From the NCBI GenBank assembly GCA_015522765.1, contig WALR01000058.1, positions 1 through 5,072 of the forward strand: a stretch of DNA of 5,072 nt, in the 5' to 3' direction. Shown one piece after another: positions 1 through 5,072 of the stretch. Below the pieces are notes generated by a model that was not told the origin of the DNA, ran no database searches, and saw only the letters and a program-made list of their open reading frames with translations. Within the stretch, counting starts at the first letter, position 1. Each line of letters starts with the position of its first letter. Source of the DNA: Candidatus Woesearchaeota archaeon. Its GTDB lineage: Archaea; Nanobdellota; Nanobdellia; Woesearchaeales; WALR01. The translations under genes and the position numbers were made by a program.

Positions 1-33
1 CCCATAATCTTTTAATCTACTTAAGAGTGGAAC

Positions 34-69
34 AAAAAGTTTATTACCTAAGATGAAAAGGGATATTTT
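34..69 (+). promoter_or_regulatory. Putative archaeal promoter and very short leader of the glycogen operon
   Basis: An A-rich stretch (about 33-38, BRE-like) is followed by TTTATTAC (40-47), which resembles an archaeal TATA box. Its centre lies about 27 bp before the synthase ATG at 70. That is the usual TATA-to-transcription-start distance, so the transcript would start at or next to the start codon and be nearly leaderless. No good Shine-Dalgarno sequence precedes the ATG; the nearest candidate is GGGAT at 60-64. Positions 1-33 show nothing identifiable. The assignment rests on position and composition only. Confidence 0.4.
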
Positions 70-1857
70 ATGGAAGGCGAAATTCTCTTTGAAGCATCAT
101 GGGAGGTGTGCAATAAAGTAGGGGGGATATACACAGTAGTTAAATCAAAGGCAAATGCGGTGAAAAAGCTCTACGGAGAGGGCTACTTCCTAATCGGCCC
201 CTATTTTCACAACAAGTCCCAATGGGAGTTCAAGGAGAAGGCCATTCCTGCAGGGCTCAAAGAAACGGCGGATGCTCTTAGAGAAAGGGGAATCAACTGT
301 CATTTTGGAAAATGGATTGGGGCAGGAGAGCCCAACACGATTCTTATAGAATTCTCTGATTTTGCAAGTAATGGGAATGAGATAAAAAAGGAGTTGTGGG
401 AGGCTTTCAGGATAGACTCCCTTGGAACAAAGTATTATGACTACGACCAGACCATCATCTGGAGCTATGCCGCGGGCATTCTTATCGGGGAGTATGCAAA
501 AAAGTATCCCCAGAAAAGGATAATAGCCCAGTTTCACGAATGGCTGAGCGGGGGAGGCTTGCTCTACCTCAAGAAGAATAATGCCAATGTTGCAACTGTC
601 TTCACCACCCACGCAACAATACTGGGAAGAACAATCGCCTCCTCAGGGAGAGCCCTCTACTCAGAAATTAAGAAGATTAGCCCAACAGATGAGGCATACA
701 AGTACGGGATACAGGCAAAGTACCTCACAGAAAAGGCGTGCGCATTAAACTCGGATGTGTTTACAACCGTCTCTGAGATAACAGCAATGGAATCCACAGT
801 GCTCCTTGGAAGAAAACCGGATGTTGTGCTTAACAACGGCCTTAACATATCCTCCTTCCCAACCTTCGAGGACACAAGCCTTAAACACAGGGAATTCAGG
901 GAGAAGTTGAGGGAGTTCGCAGCCTATTACTTTATGCCTTATTACACCCTTGATGTTACCAAAACGCTCTTCTTCTTCCTTGCCGCGAGGTACGAGTTCA
1001 GGGACAAGGGGATAGATGTCTTTGTAAAAGCACTCTCCATCCTTAACAAAAGGCTTGCCCATGAAAAGAAAGCCCCCTCCATCATTGTCTTCTTGTGGGT
1101 GCCCGCAGGGGTTAAGGGGCTGAGGCAGGAGGTTATAGAGAACAATGCCAATTACTTTGACATAAAGGAAAAGGTTGATGAGCAGATTCTGACAATAAAA
1201 AACAGGATAATGAAGAGTCTTATCTCTGCTGATACAGACAAGGTAAAGGACTTAGTGGAGGGGGAGGATAAAGAGGAGATAGAAGAGAGAATATCTGCTT
1301 TTAAGAAGAGCGGTCTTCCCCCTATATGCACCCATTACCTTTTCAACGAGCAGCAGGATGCAATCATTAACAGCCTGCTTAGAGAGGGTCTTAACAATAA
1401 AAAAGAGAATAAGGTGAAGGTGGTCTTTTACCCTGTTTATCTTACAGGAAAAGACAATCTCCTCAATACAAACTACTATGAGTCTATAATGGGATGCCAC
1501 CTTGGGGTCTTTCCGAGCTATTACGAGCCCTGGGGCTACACCCCGCTTGAAACCGCTGCGCTGGCAGTTCCCTCACTAACAACTGATCTCTCTGGTTTTG
1601 GCAGGTTTATCAGGAAGCTGAAGAGGGACGAGAAGAACCCAGGGATATTCGTCCTTGAGAGAGCCAAAAAAGGAGACGACGAGTTCTCATCCGAGCTTGC
1701 AGAGACTCTTTTTTCATTTTCCCTTCTTGATAAGAACAGCAGGGTTAAGAATAAGCTTGAAGCAAAGCGTCTTAGCAGCAAAGCAGACTGGTCTTTTCTT
1801 ATTAAGAACTATCGCAAGGCGCATCTAAAAGCAGTTAAAAAGGCGCTTTTAAGGTGA
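70..1857 (+). CDS. Glycogen synthase, family GT3 (eukaryotic-type)
   Basis: This cytoplasmic enzyme transfers glucose from a nucleotide sugar to the non-reducing end of alpha-1,4-glucan. At 595 aa it is a GT-B fold protein of the GT3 family, not the bacterial/plant GT5 GlgA family. Visible landmarks are: KVGGIYTV (residues 16-23) at the donor-binding N-terminus; QFHEW (154-158); THATILGR (180-187), whose Arg matches yeast Gsy2 R199; DVFTTVSEIT near 230; RYEFRDKG (307-314), whose R307 and K313 match yeast R320 and K326; the GT3-specific charged helical insertion (about 350-415) ending in PPICTH; and GCHLGVFPSYYEPWGYTPLE (about 475-494), whose E486 matches yeast E509. The ATG at 70 places the first core strand (ILFEASWEV) immediately after the start, so no N-terminal extension exists. 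It also lacks the Ser-rich C-terminal tail of animal and fungal enzymes. It leads an operon with the debranching enzyme. Donor preference (UDP- or ADP-glucose) cannot be read from the sequence. The family call is secure. Confidence 0.96.
   Translation: MEGEILFEASWEVCNKVGGIYTVVKSKANAVKKLYGEGYFLIGPYFHNKSQWEFKEKAIPAGLKETADALRERGINCHFGKWIGAGEPNTILIEFSDFASNGNEIKKELWEAFRIDSLGTKYYDYDQTIIWSYAAGILIGEYAKKYPQKRIIAQFHEWLSGGGLLYLKKNNANVATVFTTHATILGRTIASSGRALYSEIKKISPTDEAYKYGIQAKYLTEKACALNSDVFTTVSEITAMESTVLLGRKPDVVLNNGLNISSFPTFEDTSLKHREFREKLREFAAYYFMPYYTLDVTKTLFFFLAARYEFRDKGIDVFVKALSILNKRLAHEKKAPSIIVFLWVPAGVKGLRQEVIENNANYFDIKEKVDEQILTIKNRIMKSLISADTDKVKDLVEGEDKEEIEERISAFKKSGLPPICTHYLFNEQQDAIINSLLREGLNNKKENKVKVVFYPVYLTGKDNLLNTNYYESIMGCHLGVFPSYYEPWGYTPLETAALAVPSLTTDLSGFGRFIRKLKRDEKNPGIFVLERAKKGDDEFSSELAETLFSFSLLDKNSRVKNKLEAKRLSSKADWSFLIKNYRKAHLKAVKKALLR
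1851..1857 (+). promoter_or_regulatory. Ribosome-binding site of the debranching enzyme, overlapping the synthase stop codon
   Basis: AAGGTGA overlaps the TGA stop of the synthase gene (1855-1857) and ends 4 nt before the ATG at 1862. It matches the GGTGA part of the archaeal Shine-Dalgarno consensus. The placement suggests that a ribosome finishing the synthase uncovers or reuses this site, coupling translation of the two enzymes. Confidence 0.65.
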
Positions 1858-1861
1858 ATCA

Positions 1862-3619
1862 ATGTTTTTCAGCTATGAGTTAGACAGGGGGAAAACAACC
1901 GGCAGGGCAGGAGAGAGGGTTCTTATAAGCAAAGGCGCGTCGAGGATTTTTATCCCTAAACAGCCCGACTCGAGGTACAACGGTTTTTTTATGCGCTGTC
2001 GCCAATCTGACAAAATAATAAAAATCGTTGAGAGCATAGGCTCAGGAACCGATAATATAGGCTTTGAGATTTTTGATAATGGGGCAAAGAGGATAAGCAG
2101 GCGTAATGAAGAAACATTTATCCCTGAAAACGCAGGTTTCATCTATCTCCTCGAGAGAGCAGAGGAATTCTCGCTGTTCCTTGATGTAAGAGAGCCCTAT
2201 GATAACAGCGAGGAGGGGAGAAATTACTCTGTGAGAGAATCAGATAAAGGAGTCGTGTTTGAGTTTAGCAACCCCCACAATATTCATCTCTTTGTCTCGC
2301 TAGCATCCAACGGGGCAATTGAGACAATGAGTAAATGGGTGAGGAGAGAGTATTCATATGACAAGGCAAGGGGCTCTTATCCCTGGGAGAGATATGTCTT
2401 CTTAGCATGCAAAATAAGGGGTAAAGAAGCCGCTGTTGCCGTCTCCATGGATGAGCAGGAGGCTATATCCCTCTCAAAGAAGTATCTCCGGAAGCATGTT
2501 AGTTTAAAGCCGATTAGGAGCAATAAAAAAGAGCTGCCTCTCAAGCTGGCAGAGAAATCCCTTTTGAGCCTAGTGAAAATTGATAAGGAGAAGGGACTGC
2601 TAGCAGGGCTGCCCTGGTTCTTTCAGGAATGGACGAGGGACGAGGCAGTTGCCCTTAAGGCGCTGTCCCTCATAGAAAAAGACAAAAGCGCCCCCCATGG
2701 ATTAACCTTTGGGATTGTGAGGCGTCTTTTAGAGAGCATCCAGCCTGACGGGATGCTGCCAAACATTATTGGCGGAAGAGAAAAAAATTCTGACGCTGTA
2801 TTCTGGCTTTTTCTCAGGCTGGATGAAATGGAAAGAGAGGGGTTATTGCCTAAAAAAGCGGCCGCGATTATTTCAGGATACAGGCATAAAATAGTGGACA
2901 AACTGATGAAGCATCATCTTAAAAATAATCTGATTTTTTCCGAGGCTCATAAAAGCTGGATGGATTCACTAAGCAGGGAGGGCTTTCCCATTGAGTTGCA
3001 GGCAGGGATGCTCATGCTTCTGGCTCAGTCGGCAGAGGAAAAAGAGGAATACATGTCCAACCTCAATAATTTAAAGGAAGAGATAAAGAGGAGATTCTTT
3101 GACGGGCGCATACTTGTAGACTGCCTGAACTGTAGGGAGGGCAGCAGGACAGAAACCAGGCCAAACATTTTCTTAGCATTCCTCCTCTATCCGGAGCTGC
3201 TCTCAAAAGAGGAGTGGGAGAGATGCTTTGATGCAGCGCTAAGCGAGCTGTGGCTTGGGTGGGGGGGCCTCTCAACAGTTTCCGTCCACTCCGATAAATT
3301 TGTTAGGAGATACAGCGGCGAGAACCCTGCAAGCTATCATAACGGTGATTCATGGTTCTGGGTGAACAACTACGCAGCATTGGGCATGATAAGGCTCAAT
3401 CCCAGCAAATATGAAAATCAGATAAAAAAGATATTCGGGGCAAGTTCTAAGGATATACTCAGCTTAAACTGCCTTGGATGCGCCTCAGAGCTCAGCAGTG
3501 CAGAGGAGCTCAGGGGAGAGGGCTGCTGGAATCAGGCGTGGAGTAATGCATCGTTCATAGAGCTTTACAAAGAGATGGAGAAGAGGGGCTTGCTCAGCCA
3601 GTATTTTCACAAACCTTAA
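1862..3619 (+). CDS. Glycogen debranching enzyme (amylo-alpha-1,6-glucosidase), compact archaeal form
   Basis: This enzyme is predicted to hydrolyse alpha-1,6 branch linkages in glycogen in the cytoplasm. At 585 aa it is somewhat shorter than the usual prokaryotic GDE proteins. Residues 1 to about 215 look like the beta-rich N-terminal domain; SRYNGFF (near 38-44) may be a degenerate form of the family's RRYHGLL. From about 225 onward comes the helical (alpha/alpha)6-barrel GDE domain: GLPWFFQEWTRDE (249-261), SWMD (365-368), GFPIELQAG, GGLSTVS, YHNGDSWFW (492-500), and GCASEL...GCWNQAWS ending near 565. D368 and E543 are candidate acid/base residues by analogy with GH15-like barrels; that is inference. 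No GH13 glucanotransferase domain is present, unlike the bifunctional eukaryotic enzyme. The gene starts 4 bp after the synthase stop with an SD site in that stop, so the two are co-transcribed. A less likely alternative is another clan glucosidase such as a glucoamylase. Confidence 0.88.
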   Translation: MFFSYELDRGKTTGRAGERVLISKGASRIFIPKQPDSRYNGFFMRCRQSDKIIKIVESIGSGTDNIGFEIFDNGAKRISRRNEETFIPENAGFIYLLERAEEFSLFLDVREPYDNSEEGRNYSVRESDKGVVFEFSNPHNIHLFVSLASNGAIETMSKWVRREYSYDKARGSYPWERYVFLACKIRGKEAAVAVSMDEQEAISLSKKYLRKHVSLKPIRSNKKELPLKLAEKSLLSLVKIDKEKGLLAGLPWFFQEWTRDEAVALKALSLIEKDKSAPHGLTFGIVRRLLESIQPDGMLPNIIGGREKNSDAVFWLFLRLDEMEREGLLPKKAAAIISGYRHKIVDKLMKHHLKNNLIFSEAHKSWMDSLSREGFPIELQAGMLMLLAQSAEEKEEYMSNLNNLKEEIKRRFFDGRILVDCLNCREGSRTETRPNIFLAFLLYPELLSKEEWERCFDAALSELWLGWGGLSTVSVHSDKFVRRYSGENPASYHNGDSWFWVNNYAALGMIRLNPSKYENQIKKIFGASSKDILSLNCLGCASELSSAEELRGEGCWNQAWSNASFIELYKEMEKRGLLSQYFHKP

Positions 3620-3682
3620 AAATGAGCTGTTTTACCTGACTTAATGCCTCGCTTAGTAATGTAAAATGAAACAGGGATTTTT
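3620..3682 (+). promoter_or_regulatory. Intergenic region with probable thioredoxin promoter and short leader
   Basis: These 63 bp separate the debranching enzyme from thioredoxin. A weak 5-bp inverted repeat, TAAAA (3617-3621, overlapping the stop codon) with TTTTA (3630-3634), could help end upstream transcription, but it is short. TTAGTAAT at 3653-3660 is TATA-like and begins 30 bp before the thioredoxin ATG, the same distance as TTTATTAC before the synthase ATG. The last 17 bases resemble the synthase leader, including GGGAT (3674-3678) followed by a T-run. Thioredoxin therefore probably has its own promoter and a very short leader. Confidence 0.4.
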
Positions 3683-4000
3683 ATGACTTTGGAAATATCT
3701 GATCAGAACTTTGAAGATGAGGTTTTAAGGGCGAAGGTGCCTGTTGTCGTGGACTTCTGGGCTGAATGGTGCGGGCCATGCATTATGATAGCCCCAATCA
3801 TTGACGAGCTGTCAGACGAGTTCGGCAAAAAGGTCAAGTTCTTTAAGATGGATGTGGATAAGAACAGCGTTACTGCTGCGAAGAGCGGCATAATGAGCAT
3901 TCCCACGGTGATACTCTTTAAGAAAGGAGAAGAGGTTGACAGGTTAATAGGCGCCTTTCCAAAGGATGTTCTTAAGGGAAGAATCAATGGGCTCTTGTAA
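3683..4000 (+). CDS. trx: Thioredoxin
   Basis: A 105-aa cytosolic thioredoxin that reduces protein disulfides by dithiol exchange and is itself recycled by a thioredoxin reductase not seen here. It has the complete single-domain fold and the usual family length: the active site WCGPC (residues 29-33, redox cysteines C30 and C33), the buried aspartate D24 in VVVDFWAEW (E. coli Trx D26), K55 in FFKMDVD (E. coli K57), and the cis-proline P74 in SIPTVILFKKGE. There is no signal peptide or membrane segment. The ATG at 3683 is the only start giving the normal N-terminus. It follows the glycogen operon on the same strand but after a 63-bp gap with promoter-like sequence, so membership of that operon is doubtful. 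It is convergent with the ZPR1 gene, with 25 bp between the two stop codons. Nothing in it departs from canonical thioredoxin. Confidence 0.96.
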   Translation: MTLEISDQNFEDEVLRAKVPVVVDFWAEWCGPCIMIAPIIDELSDEFGKKVKFFKMDVDKNSVTAAKSGIMSIPTVILFKKGEEVDRLIGAFPKDVLKGRINGLL

Positions 4001-4025
4001 AATCATGCTGTTTATCATCTATGAA

Positions 4026-4577
4026 TTATTTCTTTATAGTCCTGTCGCTCACTATAGCGGAATTTCCCTCCGGGTCCTCAATGATGAGTTTAATTGTTTC
4101 CTGTCCATTCATAGCCCTTCGTATTTTCTTTATGTGGGCCTTTATCTTCTTTGATGATTCCCTGTTCTCTTCTGTTTCTTTTGTTTCCTCGAGCTGATGG
4201 AGTATCCTTCGCAGTATCCCCTCTATATTTGTTATGTAACCATTGGATGCGGGGCCGGGTGTAATCTCTATTATGCGCGGTATCTTCACACTGGCAGTCG
4301 CAGATTTTACCACCCTTATTGAAAGGTCATCTGCGCCTTTTATCTCTATGGTGTGCTTTACACTTTTCCTTGTGGAGTAAGACTCCACATCCGCCTTATG
4401 AAAATTGCAGTTAGAACAGTCCATCGAATACACAGAGACCCTTCCGAAGTAGGGTATCTCCCTTTCAGCCTCGACCAGCGTCAGAGTGTTCTTGCCGCAA
4501 ATAGGGCATTTCTGATTACTGAGCACAGCAGGCTTTCCTATTTCCCCTTCACTTATTTGTTCGCTTCTTTTTTTCAT
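4026..4577 (-). CDS. ZPR1-family C4 zinc-finger protein (archaeal, single ZPR1 domain)
   Basis: A 183-aa protein with one complete ZPR1 module, where eukaryotic Zpr1 has two in tandem. The zinc finger is C24-x2-C27 and C54-x2-C57, with the family's IPYFG (41-45) between the pairs. The following beta-rich domain carries DLSIRVVKSATASVKIP (84-100), ITNIEGIL (115-122) and DPEGNSAIV (168-176), which match the ZPR1 hallmarks of a V-K-S-x-T-A-x-x-x-I-P block, T-x-x-E-G-x-L and D-P-x-G-N-S. A charged Lys/Glu helix (about 128-156) lies before the last motif. Eukaryotic Zpr1 acts as a chaperone for eEF1A; a similar role with archaeal aEF1A is inference. It lies 49 bp downstream of sepF on the same strand, probably in one operon. 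A modest SD (AGAGGT) sits 11 nt before the ATG, and no better in-frame start is visible. Confidence 0.92.
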   Translation of the reverse strand: MKKRSEQISEGEIGKPAVLSNQKCPICGKNTLTLVEAEREIPYFGRVSVYSMDCSNCNFHKADVESYSTRKSVKHTIEIKGADDLSIRVVKSATASVKIPRIIEITPGPASNGYITNIEGILRRILHQLEETKETEENRESSKKIKAHIKKIRRAMNGQETIKLIIEDPEGNSAIVSDRTIKK

Positions 4578-4588
4578 AGTGCATAGCT

Positions 4589-4594
4589 ACCTCT
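4589..4594 (-). promoter_or_regulatory. Possible ribosome-binding site of the ZPR1 gene
   Basis: On the minus strand AGAGGT ends 11 nt before the ATG at 4577, slightly farther than the optimum. A closer, out-of-frame ATG lies at 4584. The rest of the 49-bp gap to sepF (4578-4626) shows no clear promoter or terminator, only a TCTTAAGA palindrome at 4613-4620 with its flanks. Confidence 0.4.
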
Positions 4595-4626
4595 ACTGAT
4601 GTCATTTGGTGTCTCTTAAGAAACGC

Positions 4627-5013
4627 TTATTTTACTTCCTTCCCCTGTTTTCCCCTGTAAAGCTCCACATTCTTGGGTGTGAGCACAATCCATTCATCGC
4701 CGAATCCGGCGATGTCCCCGTCAATTACATCCACGGTTTTTTTAAGCTTGTTGACCGCTCTTTTCAGCTCGACTATGTCCTTTTCCTTCAGCGGCTTGAT
4801 GTTTATCAGGGCAATTGTTTTCCCGTCCCGAAGTGCGTTCAGCACCTCTTTAACATCAGAAAAGTCTTCAAGGGTAAAGGGTCTTATCACCACCTTTGAA
4901 GTGCTCTCCTCTGTGACAGATGTGTCAAGTTCTACATACTCCTCCTGTTCATCCTCGTCCTCGTCAGGCGAGGCAAACCTCTTTTTAATTTTTTCAATGA
5001 TTCTTCTCATCAT
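4627..5013 (-). CDS. sepF: Cell division protein SepF (archaeal type)
   Basis: This 128-aa protein is predicted to anchor FtsZ to the membrane at the division site. Three parts are visible. Residues 2-13 (MRRIIEKIKKRF) form an amphipathic, basic membrane-targeting helix. Residues 14-40 are a disordered linker with a run of Asp/Glu at 17-25. Residues 41 to about 114 are the SepF (DUF552) core: VVIRPFTLEDFSDVKEVLNAL, then the DGKTIALINIKPL strand, helix KDIVELKRAVNKLKKTV, DVIDGDIAGFGDEW, and the closing strand IVLTP. A short basic tail follows. Archaeal SepF is known as an FtsZ membrane anchor in FtsZ-dividing archaea; ftsZ is not in this window. The start could be either of two consecutive ATGs (5013 or 5010). 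The first overlaps the stop of the preceding frame as ATGA, and the second has the better SD spacing. It is probably co-transcribed with the ZPR1 gene downstream. Confidence 0.9.
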   Translation of the reverse strand: MMRRIIEKIKKRFASPDEDEDEQEEYVELDTSVTEESTSKVVIRPFTLEDFSDVKEVLNALRDGKTIALINIKPLKEKDIVELKRAVNKLKKTVDVIDGDIAGFGDEWIVLTPKNVELYRGKQGKEVK

Positions 5014-5072
5014 ACACCCTCCTCTTTATGTTCACAAAACCTAAGCAGTTCAGACTTGACCACGCAAATTGC
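5010..5072 (-). CDS. C-terminal tail of an unidentified gene upstream of sepF (partial)
   Basis: On the minus strand one frame is open from the window edge to a TGA at 5012-5010, giving AICVVKSELLRFCEHKEEGV then stop. The stop overlaps the first sepF ATG as ATGA, the usual four-base overlap of translationally coupled genes, which is the main reason to believe it. A second frame is also open over this short stretch and runs on into sepF, so coding is not proven by openness alone. The 20 residues are too few to name a family. If real, sepF is not the first gene of its operon. Confidence 0.45.
   Translation of the reverse strand, partial: AICVVKSELLRFCEHKEEGV
5018..5024 (-). promoter_or_regulatory. 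Strong Shine-Dalgarno site of sepF
   Basis: The minus strand reads GAGGAGG followed by GTGT and then ATGATG. This is the best SD match in the window. The GGAGG core ends 4 nt before the first ATG (5013) and 7 nt before the second (5010). A strong SD at this place fits an operon-internal gene. Confidence 0.8.

Noticed and set aside
190..612. 140-codon open frame on the minus strand
   Set aside because: It lies wholly antisense to the well-supported GT3 gene, has no recognisable motif or SD, and is explained as a shadow of its codon pattern. Other antisense frames across 657-1781, 1873-2142, 2623-2901 and 3063-3275 are rejected likewise.
3261..3267. Seven-G run in the debranching enzyme gene, a possible slippage or phase-variation site
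   Set aside because: The frame stays intact through conserved GGLSTVS on the far side. Similar short runs (G6 at 121-126, T7 at 1984-1990) occur inside conserved motifs, so there is no sign of programmed frameshifting.
3488..3513. Direct repeat GAGCTCAG (3488-3495 and 3506-3513)
   Set aside because: It is only 8 bp long and lies within conserved debranching-enzyme codons; expected by chance in this Glu/Leu/Ser-rich segment.
3703..3987. 94-codon minus-strand frame opposite thioredoxin
   Set aside because: It is fully antisense to a canonical thioredoxin, with no family resemblance.
4001..4025. Possible bidirectional terminator between the convergent thioredoxin and ZPR1 genes
   Set aside because: The 25 bp hold no stable stem and no clear T-run on either strand; termination cannot be assigned.
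3966..4154. 62-codon plus-strand frame spanning the convergent junction, hydrophobic in places
   Set aside because: It overlaps the thioredoxin 3' end and the antisense of ZPR1, with no SD or promoter; the hydrophobicity comes from the antisense of charged codons.
4353..5044. Plus-strand frames (77, 97 and 123 codons) opposite ZPR1 and sepF, including a Ser-rich one
   Set aside because: The Ser-rich stretch is the reverse reading of the Asp/Glu linker codons of SepF; the minus-strand genes have clear family motifs.
1..5072. CRISPR, insertion sequence, tRNA or rRNA, toxin-antitoxin or other defence system
   Set aside because: No spaced direct repeats, transposase motifs, terminal repeats, tRNA arm patterns or defence-protein motifs were found; all gaps between genes are 70 bp or less.

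Overview
The window most likely comes from an archaeon that divides with the FtsZ/SepF machinery, possibly a DPANN or deep euryarchaeal lineage. The evidence is a single-domain archaeal ZPR1 zinc-finger protein, an archaeal-type SepF, heavy use of AGG/AGA for arginine and ATA for isoleucine, GGTGA or GGAGG ribosome-binding sites in front of operon-internal genes, and A/T-rich, apparently very short leaders in front of operon-leading genes. The lineage cannot be fixed from five genes.

Layout. Positions 1-69 hold a short promoter/leader. Positions 70-3619 (+) are a two-gene glycogen operon: a family GT3 ('eukaryotic-type') glycogen synthase, then, 4 bp later, a compact glycogen debranching enzyme (amylo-alpha-1,6-glucosidase type). 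A 63-bp gap with its own promoter-like sequence precedes a classical WCGPC thioredoxin (3683-4000, +). Only 25 bp further on begins a convergent minus-strand operon, read from right to left: the tail of an unidentified gene entering from the right edge (5010-5072), sepF (4627-5013), and a ZPR1-family gene (4026-4577).

How the genes work together. The synthase extends alpha-1,4-glucan from a nucleotide-sugar donor, and the debranching enzyme removes alpha-1,6 branch stubs, so the pair forms the core of a storage-glucan cycle. No branching enzyme, phosphorylase or nucleotide-sugar pyrophosphorylase lies in the window. The thioredoxin is a general disulfide reductant with no visible link to either operon. 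SepF anchors FtsZ to the membrane. ZPR1 is probably a protein-biogenesis factor, since eukaryotic Zpr1 is an eEF1A chaperone.

Most of the window is recognisable housekeeping or storage metabolism. I see no clearly unprecedented system. The points most worth following are the minimal GT3 synthase in an archaeal setting, the divergent debranching enzyme, the near-identical 20-bp leaders in front of the synthase and thioredoxin genes, and the sepF-ZPR1 pairing. No tRNA, rRNA, CRISPR array or mobile element was seen.
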